NCBI GenBank assembly: GCA_963804595.1
Contig: CAWDQZ010000017.1
Coordinates: forward strand, 282,298 to 346,297
Length of the DNA: 64,000 bases
Direction: 5' to 3'
Source: DASUPK01 sp963804595
GTDB taxonomy: Bacteria; Actinomycetota; Thermoleophilia; Solirubrobacterales; 70-9
Shown here in pieces: positions 33,688 to 43,074 of the stretch. A model generated the notes under the pieces. The model saw only the letters and a list, made by a program, of their open reading frames with translations, did not search any database and had not been told where the DNA came from. The translations under genes were made by a program, and so were the position numbers. Numbering within the stretch: the stretch's first letter is position 1; every line of letters begins with the position of its first letter.

Positions 33688-35040
33688 GTGAGGGGCCCGT
33701 CGGCCAAATCGCCCAACCTGGACGCCTGGCGCAGACTCCCCGCCGCCCAGCAGCCGGAATGGCCGGATCCGGCGCTGGTCGAAGCCGTCACAGCGAAATT
33801 GGCAGACCAGCCGCCGCTGGTCTTCGCCGGCGAGTGCGATCAGCTCAGGGACAGGCTGGCCGCCGTCGCCGCGGGCGGGGCGTTCGTGCTGCAAGGAGGG
33901 GACTGCGCAGAGACCTTTTCCGGGTCCACCGTCGACGCGCTGCGGGCGAGGATCGAGACCTTGCTTCAGATGGCGCTCGTGCTGACCTACGCGGCGAGCG
34001 TTCCGGTCGTGAAGATCGGCAGGATGGCGGGGCAGTTCGCAAAGCCCCGGTCGCGCCCCACCGAATCGCGCGACGGCCTCGAGCTTCCTGCCTACCGCGG
34101 CGATGCCGTCAACGACTTCGAGTTCACCCCAGAGGCGCGACGGCCAGACCCGGCGCGGCTTCTCCAGGCGTACAACAGCGCGGCGGTGACCATGAACCTA
34201 TGCCGGGCGTTCGCGCACGGCGGTTACGCCGACCTGCACCAGGCGCACGCCTGGAATCAGGACTTCGTGGCGGAGAGTCCCGCCGGGAGGCGCTATGAGC
34301 AGATCGCCGGCGAAATCGATCGCGCGCTCGCGTTCATGAAAGCCTGCGGGGCCGACTCGGAGGAGCTTCACGGGGTTGAGCTCTACTCGAGCCACGAGGG
34401 GCTCCTGCTCGACTACGAGCGGCCGCTGACCCGCGTCGACGTCCGAAGCGGGCTGCCGTACGACCTGTCGGCCCACATGGTCTGGATTGGCGAGCGCACC
34501 AGGGACCCCGGCGGCGCGCACGTTGAGTTCTGTAGCCAGATCCGCAACCCGATCGGCGTGAAGATCGGGCCCACGGCGTCACCCGACGACGCAATTGCGC
34601 TGATCGAACGACTGAACCCGAGCCGGGAACACGGACGACTGACGTTCATCACCCGGCTTGGCGCGGGAAGGATCCGCGACCTTCTGCCACCGCTGGTTAC
34701 GAGGGTCACCGAGCACGGAGCACCGGTCGCCTGGGTATGCGATCCGATGCACGGAAACACCTTCGAGGCGCCCAGCGGCCACAAGACCCGCCGCCTGGAC
34801 CACGTTCTGGACGAGGTCGCGGGCTTCTTCGAGGTGCACCGAGCGCTCGGCACCCATCCGGGCGGCATCCACATCGAGTTCACGGGCGACGACGTGACGG
34901 AGTGCATCGGAGGCGGTCACGGGATCCTCGAAGACGAGCTGCAGGACCGCTACGAGACGGCGTGCGATCCGCGACTCAATCGGCGTCAAGCGCTCGACCT
35001 GGCCTTCACGGTCGCCGAGATGTACGGCAGTCAGCGGTGA
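33688..35040 (+). CDS. aroG: Class II 3-deoxy-D-arabino-heptulosonate 7-phosphate synthase
   Basis: 450 residues from GTG 33688 (VRGPSAKSPNLDAWRRLPAA); the open frame runs further up through the LuxR remnant, but 450 residues is the normal class II size. It makes the first shikimate intermediate from PEP and erythrose 4-phosphate. Motifs: GGAFVLQGGDCAETFSG, VPVVKIGRMAGQFAKPRS (phosphate binding), DPMHGNTFE and GGIHIEFTGDDVTECIGG (metal ligands). No ribosome site precedes the GTG, so a leaderless transcript is likely. Stands alone among unrelated genes. Confidence 0.95.
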   Translation: MRGPSAKSPNLDAWRRLPAAQQPEWPDPALVEAVTAKLADQPPLVFAGECDQLRDRLAAVAAGGAFVLQGGDCAETFSGSTVDALRARIETLLQMALVLTYAASVPVVKIGRMAGQFAKPRSRPTESRDGLELPAYRGDAVNDFEFTPEARRPDPARLLQAYNSAAVTMNLCRAFAHGGYADLHQAHAWNQDFVAESPAGRRYEQIAGEIDRALAFMKACGADSEELHGVELYSSHEGLLLDYERPLTRVDVRSGLPYDLSAHMVWIGERTRDPGGAHVEFCSQIRNPIGVKIGPTASPDDAIALIERLNPSREHGRLTFITRLGAGRIRDLLPPLVTRVTEHGAPVAWVCDPMHGNTFEAPSGHKTRRLDHVLDEVAGFFEVHRALGTHPGGIHIEFTGDDVTECIGGGHGILEDELQDRYETACDPRLNRRQALDLAFTVAEMYGSQR

Positions 35041-35068
35041 CCGGTTGCAGGCAATCGACCGCTCGCCT

Positions 35069-36274
35069 TCACCTGGTGTGGCGGTCCCCCGCCACCGGCC
35101 CGCCCGTGGCGAGGACGCGTTCGAGCGTGTCGAGAGCGAATGAGACGTCGTCTGAACTGTTGAAGAAGTGGATCGAGAACCTCGTCGATCCCAAGCGCGG
35201 CGAGACAATCACTCCCGATTGGTTCATCCACGCAGCCACCTGCTCGCCGTCGCGCTCGGGGAAACGTGCGGTGACGATGCCACTTCGCCGGTCGTCCTGG
35301 CGTGGCGTGATCACCTCGGCCCCCAGGTGTTCGAGCCCTTCGGTGAGCGTCGAAGCCAGTTTCAGGTTGTGCTCGAGGATCCGATCGGCGCCGATCATCG
35401 AGATCTGCCTGATCGCGGCCGCCAGCGAAACGCCGGCGGCGTAGGCCATGGTCGCGTACTCGAGTCGCTCGACCACCGACGAGGCCAGCCTGAGCGAAGA
35501 GGCGTGCAGCGACCAGGGGTCGACCGCGCTCCTCCATCCGACGAACGGAGGGTCGAGCCGCTCGAGCAGCCTCTCGCCGACGTAGCAAAGCGCCGCCCCG
35601 AAGGGCCCGCAGAGCCACTTGTAGCCCGCGCAGAGCAGCGCGTCGATTCTCACGCTGGAGAGATCAATCGGAACCGCCCCCAGCGACTGCGAGGCATCGA
35701 CGACCAGCAGGGCACCGTTGGTCTCGGCCAACTCCGAGAGCTCTTCGAGCTGGTAGCGAAAGCCGGTCGAGTACTGGACGTGGCTGACGCTGATTGCTGC
35801 GGTTCGCTGGTCGACGGCCTCGGCGAGCCCCTCGAACGAGAGGTTGGCCGGGTCCCCGGCCGCTGAAACCAGGCGGACCTCCGCCCCGGTGTCTCGCGCG
35901 ACCCTCATCCAGGGATAGGTGACGGTGGGGAACTCGAGGTCGATTGAGACCACATTGCTGCCGCTCTCTGGACGCAGCGACCAGGCGACCTGCGAGAGCG
36001 CCTCAGTGACGCTTGTCGTCACCGCGACCTGTTCGGCCGGTGCGCCGAGCAGCGCAGCGCCCTCGCGCCGCGCCTGCTCGAGGACGCCCACCTCGGTCGG
36101 TTCATCGAACCAAGTGGTGCCATACAGGCCGAGCTGGCGCTGGAACTTCTCCTCCTCGGCCAGGGCGCTCCGCGACATGAGACCGATCGAGGCCGTGTTC
36201 ATGTAACAGATGTCGTCGAGTGACGGGAACTCGCCCGCGGGGGCCAGCGAGGCGTCGAGGTTCTCCTCCGACAT
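35069..36274 (-). CDS. Class V aminotransferase (cysteine desulfurase/isopenicillin-N-epimerase fold)
   Basis: 401 residues from ATG 36274 (MSEENLDASLAPAGEFPSL); an open extension of 50 codons upstream is Arg/Gly-rich and not used. The PLP fold is shown by CYMNTASIGLMSRSAL, VTTSVTEALSQVAW, ALLVVDASQSLGAVPI with the PLP Asp/Gln, and AGYKWLCGPFG with the Schiff-base lysine. The cysteine loop of IscS/SufS is not obvious, so it is more likely an epimerase or kynureninase-type member than a desulfurase. Tail to tail with the DAHP synthase, 28 bp apart. The 210-bp interval to 36484 carries its promoter and that of the divergent sensor gene. Confidence 0.85.
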   Translation of the reverse strand: MSEENLDASLAPAGEFPSLDDICYMNTASIGLMSRSALAEEEKFQRQLGLYGTTWFDEPTEVGVLEQARREGAALLGAPAEQVAVTTSVTEALSQVAWSLRPESGSNVVSIDLEFPTVTYPWMRVARDTGAEVRLVSAAGDPANLSFEGLAEAVDQRTAAISVSHVQYSTGFRYQLEELSELAETNGALLVVDASQSLGAVPIDLSSVRIDALLCAGYKWLCGPFGAALCYVGERLLERLDPPFVGWRSAVDPWSLHASSLRLASSVVERLEYATMAYAAGVSLAAAIRQISMIGADRILEHNLKLASTLTEGLEHLGAEVITPRQDDRRSGIVTARFPERDGEQVAAWMNQSGVIVSPRLGSTRFSIHFFNSSDDVSFALDTLERVLATGGPVAGDRHTR

Positions 36275-36484
36275 CGCCGACGCAGTATCTCTTGGACGGG
36301 TGTGCTTTCGTTCAAAGCGGCTATCCGCGCGGCACTCCGCTAGGCCTGAGCGACGACCCCACCCACCTCGACGCTCTCCCAAGTCAGCGAAAGCCACCCA
36401 ATAGCCGACAGCGAAGCCCGGCAACTGTTTTAGCCGTGCCGGATTCGTCGCCGTCGCGGACGCTCGGATACATTCAACTGCGGT

Positions 36485-38542
36485 GTGACCGCTGCGCCGA
36501 GCCGATCAGGGGGACTGGCCGACTCGCGATGGGTCTGGGTGCTGGCACTCGCGGCCGCGTACTTCGGCTCGGCGAAGCTCGGGCTGGCCCTCGCCTTCTC
36601 CAACGAGAGCGTGACGGCGGTTTGGCCGCCGACCGGGATCGCGCTCGCCGCCCTGGTGCTCTGGGGGCGGAGCCTCTGGCCGGGTGTGCTGCTGGGCGCC
36701 TTTCTCGCCAATGTCACGACGGACGTGTCGGTCTACACGGCGGCCGGAATCGCCGTGGGAAACACGCTGGAGGCGGTGGTGGGAGCGTGGCTCCTCGAGC
36801 GCTTCGGCTTCCGGCCCAGCCTGCTGCGGCTGCGCGACCTCTTTGCGCTGGTCGTGCTCGGCGCGGTGATCAGCACCGCGGTCAGCGCGACGATCGGCGT
36901 AGCCAGCCTCAGCGTCGGGGACTCTCTCTCCGACAGCACGCTCACGACCTGGCGCTTGTGGTGGCTCGGCGACATGGGGGGCGATCTGCTCGTCGCGTCC
37001 GCGATCTTCGTGCTCGTCACCCACTGGCCCTATCGCGACCTGCCCGGAAGCGCCGTCGAGGCGGTCGTCCTGATGGTGGCCCTCGTCGGCATCGAGCTGG
37101 TGGTCTTCTCGAATGATGTTCCCGCCACCTATCTGGCGTTCCCGATCGTCGTCTGGGCGGCCCTCAGGTTCCTGCAGCCCGGGGCGACCCTCGCCGCCCT
37201 CATCTTCGCGATCATCGCTGTGAGCTTCACGGGCAATGACTCGGGACCGTTTTTCCGGCGCACGCAGGACGACGGCCTCCTCCTCGCCCAGACCTTCTCG
37301 GCGATCGTCGGCCTGACGGGCCTGATCCTGGCGATCGTCACCTATCAGCGCAGACAGGCCGAGCGCCGAGCCCGGAAGCTTGCGCACGAACTGCAGGCGG
37401 AGCTCGTGCCTCCTCAGCTTCCCGACATCCCACAGTTCGAGGCGGCCGGTTGGTACCGGGCCGGCATGCAGGGGCAGGAGGTCGGAGGCGATTTCTACGA
37501 CGTCTTCCAGGCGAGTCCCGGACGCTGGATGGCGGTGATCGGCGATGTCTGCGGCAAGGGCCCTGAGGCCGCCTCGCTGACCGCGCTCGCCCGGTACACC
37601 CTGCGGGCCGGCGGGCGGCAGGCGACCAGCCCCAGCGACGCGCTGCGGGCGCTCAACGGGGCCATCTTGGAGCAGCGATCCGACCGGCGGTTCATGACGG
37701 CGGTCCTGGTGCAGCTCGACGTCACGGGCCCCGGCCACGCCGTGGCTCTGAGCAACGGTGGTCATCCCCCGCCGCTCCTGGTGCGGGCTCGCGGTGAGGT
37801 CGAGGAGGTGGCGACTGATGGAGGGATGCTGCTCGGGATCTATCCCGACCCCGTGCTGGTCGATCAGCGGCTCGAGCTCCTGCCCGGAGACGCACTCGTC
37901 CTCTTCACAGATGGACTCACGGAGCGCCGAGATCCCAAGGACGATCCGTCCCGCCGAATCGGAGAGCTCCTCCGGGCCAGCGCCGGCGCCAGCGCAGAGG
38001 AGACGGCGACCCGCCTCGGCCAGCTGGCCCTGAGCAATAACGGCAGGGCCGATGACGATGTGGCGGTTGTCGTCCTCCGCCGGATCGACTCGCCGGATGG
38101 CAACGGCGCGGCGACGGGACCGACCTCGAGCCGATCAATCGAAGCTGAGCTGGAGCCCGGGCCGGGATGCCCCGCGGATGCACGGGAGGCGCTCTCGCCG
38201 CTGGCGAGCGGCCTCGCCACTCAGGTCTACATGGACCTTCGCCTGCTGGTCAGCGAGCTGGTCACGAACTGCGTCCGTCACGCCCGGCTTTCGCCGGGTG
38301 ACCCGATTCGCCTCCGGGTGGAGCGATCGGAGCGCGTGCTTCGCGTCGAGGTGACCGATCCGGGGCCCGGGTTCGAGCCCGAGACCGACCAGCGCACGGG
38401 CGACGAGGCCGGCGGATGGGGGCTGTTCCTGACGGAACGGCTCGCCGATCGCTGGGGCGTCGACCGCCAGGGAGGCTTGACCACGGTATGGCTGGAGATG
38501 GACCTCGTGCTGGCCGGTCCCGAGTCGACAGCCGACGCCTAG
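36485..38542 (+). CDS. MASE1 sensor fused to SpoIIE phosphatase and RsbW-like kinase domain
   Basis: 685 residues from GTG 36485. Residues 15-295 are eight to ten membrane helices with the MASE1 hallmark VWPPTGIALAALVLWGRSLW. Residues about 310-530 are a PP2C/SpoIIE phosphatase: EVGGDFYDVF, IGDVCGKGPEAASLTALARY, LSNGGHPPPLLV and LFTDGLTERRDP, all metal ligands kept. The end (about 565-680) is a GHKL kinase of the anti-sigma type: LLVSELVTNCVRHARLSPGD (N box), VTDPGPGFEPE and GWGLFLTERLADRWGV. One protein thus joins a membrane sensor, the phosphatase that activates an anti-anti-sigma factor, and the opposing kinase. The STAS substrate is encoded convergently next door. Confidence 0.9.
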   Translation: MTAAPSRSGGLADSRWVWVLALAAAYFGSAKLGLALAFSNESVTAVWPPTGIALAALVLWGRSLWPGVLLGAFLANVTTDVSVYTAAGIAVGNTLEAVVGAWLLERFGFRPSLLRLRDLFALVVLGAVISTAVSATIGVASLSVGDSLSDSTLTTWRLWWLGDMGGDLLVASAIFVLVTHWPYRDLPGSAVEAVVLMVALVGIELVVFSNDVPATYLAFPIVVWAALRFLQPGATLAALIFAIIAVSFTGNDSGPFFRRTQDDGLLLAQTFSAIVGLTGLILAIVTYQRRQAERRARKLAHELQAELVPPQLPDIPQFEAAGWYRAGMQGQEVGGDFYDVFQASPGRWMAVIGDVCGKGPEAASLTALARYTLRAGGRQATSPSDALRALNGAILEQRSDRRFMTAVLVQLDVTGPGHAVALSNGGHPPPLLVRARGEVEEVATDGGMLLGIYPDPVLVDQRLELLPGDALVLFTDGLTERRDPKDDPSRRIGELLRASAGASAEETATRLGQLALSNNGRADDDVAVVVLRRIDSPDGNGAATGPTSSRSIEAELEPGPGCPADAREALSPLASGLATQVYMDLRLLVSELVTNCVRHARLSPGDPIRLRVERSERVLRVEVTDPGPGFEPETDQRTGDEAGGWGLFLTERLADRWGVDRQGGLTTVWLEMDLVLAGPESTADA

Positions 38543-38886
38543 CCCTCGGGTGGCTCGTCCACGAGCTCGATCCGCTGCGCGACTCCCGTCATCTCGAGTA
38601 CCTCGTTGACCCGATCCGCGCCGCGTACGACGATCAGGCGCCCGCCGTCCTGGCGCACCCGCTGGTCGGCCATGATCAGCGCCCGGAGGCCAGACGAATC
38701 GATGAAGGTGAGCCCGCGCAGGTCGATGACGAAGGTCGCCGTACCGTCAGGCCGGTCGGCGGCCAGAAGATGCTGAAACTGATCAACTCCCGCCATGTCG
38801 AGTTCCCCCTCGAGACGCAGCACTCGAACGCCTCCATCATCGGAGACGGCGATCTCGAGCAGCCCGCTGGCGTCCTGGCCCTCCAT
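38539..38886 (-). CDS. STAS-domain anti-anti-sigma factor
   Basis: 115 residues. The SpoIIAA/RsbV fold is plain: VRVLRLEGELDMAGVDQFQH and FVIDLRGLTFIDSSGLRALI, where Ser of DSSGLRAL is the phosphorylation site. It is the expected substrate of both the kinase and the phosphatase modules of the convergent MASE1 protein, whose stop it overlaps by four bases (CTAG). The unphosphorylated form would capture an anti-sigma partner. No sigma factor of the SigB/SigF type is seen nearby, so the final target lies elsewhere. Confidence 0.88.
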   Translation of the reverse strand: MEGQDASGLLEIAVSDDGGVRVLRLEGELDMAGVDQFQHLLAADRPDGTATFVIDLRGLTFIDSSGLRALIMADQRVRQDGGRLIVVRGADRVNEVLEMTGVAQRIELVDEPPEG

Positions 38887-38957
38887 CCCGGCCAGCCTAT
38901 CCGGAGCCCGGGCTTGGGAGGATCCCCAATCGTGAGGCTCGAGCGACCGGGAGAGCG

Positions 38958-40160
38958 ATGAAGCGGGTGGCCGTCATCGGCGCCGGCTTTGCGGGCCTGG
39001 CCGCGGCCGACGCCCTGCGCTCCGGTGGAGCCGAGGTGACCGTGCTCGAGGCCCGCGACCGGGTGGGAGGCCGAGTCTGGTCTGTGCCCTTCGGGGATGG
39101 GGGCGTGATCGAGCGAGGCGCCGAGTTCATCCTGCCCGGCTACGAGGAGATGAACGCCCTCGCGGCACGCTTTGGGATTCTGCTGGTGCTCAAGGGGACG
39201 CCCTACGGACGCCGGGTGCCGGTCGGCGCGGAGGCGGTGTCGCAGGCCGACCTCGAGGATGCCTTTTCCCGCATCTCCGCCGCCGGGACCGCGGACGCGA
39301 GAAGCGCCGGCGACGCGATTGACGATCTGCGCCTGGACCCGAAGCTCACGGCGCTGATCAAGACGCGCGTGTCGATCTCGAACGGCCATCCCGCCGACGA
39401 CCTCGAGGCCTCGGTGCTCGACGAGGGAGCCTCGACGTTCGGCGATTTCGACAACCACACGCTGGAGGGCGGGAACATGCGGCTCGCCGAGGCGCTCGCT
39501 CAGGAGCTCGGGGGCGCAGTCCACCTCTCCTCCCCAGTGCGGAGGATTCGCTGGTCAGAGGGCGGCGTGAACGTGGCCACCGACAGCGCTGAGATCGATG
39601 CGGACGCGGTCGTGATCGCGATCCCCACCGCTCCGCTGGCCGAGGTCGAATTCGATCCCCCGCTGGAGGGCGCGACCGCGGACGCTCTGCGCGAAGTCAC
39701 CTACGGCCAGAACTCGAAGCTCTTCCTGCGCCTCCGCTCCCCCGCGCCACCGAGCGCGATCATGTCGGTGGCCGGGCACTTCTGGAGCTACACGCAGCTC
39801 GGCGCGGATGGCGAACCCGCTCCCTTCGTGGTCGGCTACACGGGCACGATGTCGGCGATCGACGCGCTCGGCGGATCGGAAGGGGTCGAGCGCTGGGTCG
39901 CGGCTCTACTCGAGCTTCGAGACGACCTCGACCTCGACCCGGAGGGTGCGCTGCTCTCGAGCTGGGACGACGACCCCTGGGTGCGGGGCTCCTACTCGGC
40001 CCGCACCCTCTCATCGCCCCTGCGCGACGAGGATCTGGCGAGGCCGGTCGGCCCGCTGTTCTTCGCCGGCGAGCACACGGCCGGCGAGTGGCACGGGCTG
40101 ATGGAGGGCGCGCTCCGCAGCGGCAGGCGCGCGGCCGAGCAGGTTCTCTCGCGCGACTAA
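38958..40160 (+). CDS. Flavin monoamine oxidase-family protein
   Basis: 400 residues from ATG 38958. FAD motif VAVIGAGFAGLAAADAL at 4-20, then LEARDRVGGRVWS, and at the C-terminus GPLFFAGEHTAGEWHGLMEGA, which binds the flavin in amine oxidases and protoporphyrinogen oxidases. The substrate-side loop GAEFILPGYEEMNALA is amine-oxidase-like. Likely an amine or polyamine oxidase; precise substrate unknown. Monocistronic, no signal peptide. Confidence 0.88.
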   Translation: MKRVAVIGAGFAGLAAADALRSGGAEVTVLEARDRVGGRVWSVPFGDGGVIERGAEFILPGYEEMNALAARFGILLVLKGTPYGRRVPVGAEAVSQADLEDAFSRISAAGTADARSAGDAIDDLRLDPKLTALIKTRVSISNGHPADDLEASVLDEGASTFGDFDNHTLEGGNMRLAEALAQELGGAVHLSSPVRRIRWSEGGVNVATDSAEIDADAVVIAIPTAPLAEVEFDPPLEGATADALREVTYGQNSKLFLRLRSPAPPSAIMSVAGHFWSYTQLGADGEPAPFVVGYTGTMSAIDALGGSEGVERWVAALLELRDDLDLDPEGALLSSWDDDPWVRGSYSARTLSSPLRDEDLARPVGPLFFAGEHTAGEWHGLMEGALRSGRRAAEQVLSRD

Positions 40161-40250
40161 CGGCGAGCTGGTTTCATCGCCATCCCGCCCGGCGCGCGGC
40201 AGGGCCGCTTCGTCGGCGAGGGCCTGTTCGCCTAGACCCGCCGACTTGGG

Positions 40251-40718
40251 TTATGAGCTTCCGGCCTGGCCTTCGGCGGCTATCTCCTGCCAGGTTTTGC
40301 CGCTGCGCACACTGGCCGGATGCTCGGCAACGACGTCGGATCCGGGGCGGGCGTCCTCGTCGTTTGCCTTGACGAGGATCCAGCGACGCTCGCCGGTCTT
40401 CGTCAGGCCAAAGCGACCGCCGAGCTTCTCACCGTGAAGAACAAACGAAAGGTGGTCGGGCTCATCTCGGAGGATTTCGACTCTCCCCTCGTCCCAGATG
40501 ATGACGGCGCCGCTCCCGCGAGTCGCCTGCTCGTGGCGACCTTCGAAGTCTCCGGCCGAGAGAGCATGGTCCTCAACTGGGACGGCCAACCGTCGGACGG
40601 CCGGATCCAGGGAGGGCCCCTTCGGGATTGCCCATGAGCGGAGCACCTCGCCGATCTGCAGGCGCAGATCGAAGTGCAGAGTGGTGGCATCGTGCTGCTG
40701 GACCACGAACCGAGCCAT
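40251..40718 (-). CDS. LigD-type 3'-phosphoesterase domain protein
   Basis: 155 residues from ATG 40718 (MARFVVQQHDATTLHFDLRL). The phosphoesterase (PE) domain of bacterial NHEJ ligase D is recognisable by QQHDATTLHFDLRLQIGEVL, SWAIPKGPSLDP, RRLAVPVEDHAL and the final WILVKANDEDAR; the His residues around HDATTLHFD and EDHAL are the Mn2+ ligands. It trims 3' ends of broken DNA. Here it is a stand-alone domain without ligase or polymerase parts, as in several actinobacteria. An open extension up to 40775 is not needed. Confidence 0.88.
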   Translation of the reverse strand: MARFVVQQHDATTLHFDLRLQIGEVLRSWAIPKGPSLDPAVRRLAVPVEDHALSAGDFEGRHEQATRGSGAVIIWDEGRVEILRDEPDHLSFVLHGEKLGGRFGLTKTGERRWILVKANDEDARPGSDVVAEHPASVRSGKTWQEIAAEGQAGSS

Positions 40719-40805
40719 CCGTGCCTGATCATTGCGAATCGCCTTCCCCGTGGGGGCGTCTGTGCCGACCGGCACGCTGGCGGCTGTGTACCTCCTGAGG
40801 AGTTA

Positions 40806-42250
40806 ATGCGGCGGTGCCATACTCGCCCCGTGGCCAAGCTCACTCCCGGGATCGTGTCCCCGCCGCACGAGGTCTTGTCCCCGGAGGAGTGGCGCCGGCT
40901 CGGTCGTGCGCGGCGCAAGCTCGTCAGCCGTTCGAGCCACGCGGAGTGGGATCCTCCCTCCGACCGGCCGGATCCGGTCGCCGTCCTGCAGGAGCAGGAG
41001 AAGAGTCGCCTGTCGGACGTAGTCGAGATCCGCCATAGCCGGATGGCCGCATCCCAGTTCCCGTATTTCCGCGGAGCGGCGGCACCGATGGCTTGGGATC
41101 TGGCCCACACGCCGACGACGGACATCCGGGTGCAGGCCTGCGGCGACGCCCACCTGCTGAACTTCGGCCTCTTCGCCGCGCCCGACCGGCGCCTGGTGTT
41201 CGACGTGAACGACTTCGACGAGACGCTGCCCGCATCATTCGAGTGGGACGTCAAGCGGTTGGCCGCGAGCGTGGTCGTCGCCGCCCGCGATCACGGTTTC
41301 GCCGATTCGCGAGGACGGGCGGCGGCGCGTCGCTCAGCAAGGGCTTACCGCACTCAGATGCAGCGCTTTGCCGGCATGAGCTTCCTCGACGTCTGGTACT
41401 CGCGGATCGACGTCGAGGGCCTGGTCCGCATGTATGACGCCGTCGAGTCGAAGGCCGACGTGCGCCGGCGCCACCGCTTGATCGAGAAGGCGAGGAGGAG
41501 GACCAGCGTCGCCGCGCTGGCGAAGCTCTGTCAGCAGGTCGACGGCGAGTACCGGATCCGGTCCGCGCCGCCGCTGATCGTCCGGGTGCCGGTCGAGGAG
41601 CACTCCGACATGAGAGAGGTGCTGCGGGAGGCGATGGCCGACTACGAGCACACGCTCCCGGTCGAGCTGCGCGAGGTGGTCAACCGCCACTGGTTCGCCG
41701 ATTTCGCACGCAAGGTCGTCGGTGTGGGCTCCGTGGGCACCGAGGCGTTCGTGCTGCTCTTGATGGGCGATACGCGAGGAGCGCCGCTGTTCCTCCAGGT
41801 CAAGGAGGCGCAGGAGTCGGTCTTGGCGCCGTACGCGGGCGCGAGCATCTACGAGCACCAGGGAGAGCGCGTCGTCGCTGGACAGCGGCTGATGCAGGCG
41901 GCCGGTGATCCCTTCCTCGGCTGGACGACCGCGGTCGGCTCGGACCGCGTGACGCCGAAGCACTACTACGTGCGCCAGCTGCGAGACATGAAGGGGGATA
42001 TGGACATCCCCGGGATGAAGCCGCGTCAGCTCGAGAGGTACGCCGCCCTGTGCGGCTGGGCGCTGGCACGCGCGCACGCCCGCACGGGACGCGCGCCGAT
42101 GATCGCCGGGTATCTCGGCAAGCTCGGATCGCTTCGACCGCGCGATCGAGTCCTTCTCCCTCGCCTACGCCGACCAGAACGAAGACGACCACCACCGGGT
42201 TGCACGCGCCGTCGCCGAGGGCGCGCTCCCAAGCCTCGTCGAGGTCTTAG
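40806..42250 (+). CDS. DUF2252 protein, frameshift near its 3' end
   Basis: ATG 40806 lies two bases after a GAGGAG ribosome site; GTG 40830 is an alternative. Motifs of this kinase-fold family: FPYFRGAAAPMAWDLAHTP, CGDAHLLNFGLFAAPDRRLV, FDVNDFDETLPASFEWDVKR, and later LGWTTAVGSDRVTPKHYYVR. Near 42123 the frame breaks: GYLGK continues one base later as SDRFDRAIESFSLAYADQNE, the normal C-terminus. One inserted base explains it. The true stop is then unclear, because this frame stays open into the next gene while TAG triplets at 42248 and 42254 are in a third frame. Function of the family is unknown; the GDxHxxN/DxND pattern suggests a phosphotransferase. Confidence 0.8.
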
Positions 42251-42294
42251 TCTTAGACGGGCGCAGGAAGGTTCAGCCATCACCGAGTTGCTCG

Positions 42295-42612
42295 ATGATC
42301 ACAGCCAGGAATACCCGCCCGGGACGCCGGCGCTTTCAGAGGCTGGAGGCCGCCGAGCTGATCGTCGAGGTCCCGGGTTGGGAGCGAGACGCCAGCGGCC
42401 GCCTGACCCGCGAGTTCACGTTCGACGACTTCGTCGGCGCGTTCGGACTGGTCGCGCAGGTGGCCTTGCTGGCTGAGGCGGAGGGTCACCACCCTCTGGT
42501 GGAGTTCGAGTGGGGACGGGCCGCCTTCACGACCTGGACCTATACCGCGTCCGGCCTGACCCGCAACGACTTCATCCTCGCGGCGAAGATCAACCGGATA
42601 GCCGACACCTGA
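42295..42612 (+). CDS. phhB: Pterin-4a-carbinolamine dehydratase-like protein
   Basis: 105 residues as read from ATG 42295. The core VPGWERDASGRLTREFTFDD, LLAEAEGHHPLVEFEW and SGLTRNDFILAAKIN is diagnostic of the DcoH/PhhB fold; the HHP pair and the Asp near the end are active-site residues. The family N-terminus (ITELLDDHS) appears just upstream in another frame (about 42277-42303), so the annotated first 15-20 residues are probably wrong because of a frameshift, and the real start lies near 42270. Enzymes of this fold recycle tetrahydrobiopterin; in actinobacteria many are of unknown role. Confidence 0.75.
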   Translation: MITARNTRPGRRRFQRLEAAELIVEVPGWERDASGRLTREFTFDDFVGAFGLVAQVALLAEAEGHHPLVEFEWGRAAFTTWTYTASGLTRNDFILAAKINRIADT

Positions 42613-42636
42613 GAGAAACACCGAGACTCGACCCGT

Positions 42637-43074
42637 CTAGCCGATCCGCTCCGCCAGCTCGATGATGATCCCCTCCGGGCCGCGGACGTAGCAGAGCCGG
42701 TAGCTGTCCTCGTAGCGCTCCAACTCGCCGACGAGCTCGGCGCCGCGGGATCGCAGGCCGGCGACGACGGCGTCGATGTCGTCAACCGCGAACGTGAGAT
42801 GGCGGAGACCCAGCGTGTTCGCCGGCGCGTACCGGCTTTCGCCCTGGGCCGACGGCGAGTGGAACTTGATCAGCTCGAGCCGTCCGTGGCCGTCCGGAGT
42901 TTGCAGGAACGCAAGATCCGTGCGGACACCCTCGAGCCCCACGATGCGGTCAACGACCCGGCCCTCGACCGATCCCTCGCCCTGCAGCTCGAGTCCGAGC
43001 TGGACGAAGAACTCAGTCGCGGCCGCGAGGTCGTCAACCACGATGCCGACGTGGTCCATCCGTTGGATCGTCAA
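42637..43074 (-). CDS. VOC-family (glyoxalase/dioxygenase-like) protein
   Basis: 145 residues from TTG 43074 (MTIQRMDHVGIVVDDL); ATG 43059 is a shorter choice. Two beta-alpha-beta-beta-beta units: MDHVGIVVDDLAAATEFFVQ and LRHLTFAVDDIDAVVAGLRS. Candidate metal ligands are His in MDHV, Glu in GRLELIKF, His in RHLTF and Glu in IIIELAE. Likely a glyoxalase-like enzyme or resistance protein. This gene is intact although both flanks are full of frameshifts. Confidence 0.82.
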   Translation of the reverse strand: MTIQRMDHVGIVVDDLAAATEFFVQLGLELQGEGSVEGRVVDRIVGLEGVRTDLAFLQTPDGHGRLELIKFHSPSAQGESRYAPANTLGLRHLTFAVDDIDAVVAGLRSRGAELVGELERYEDSYRLCYVRGPEGIIIELAERIG

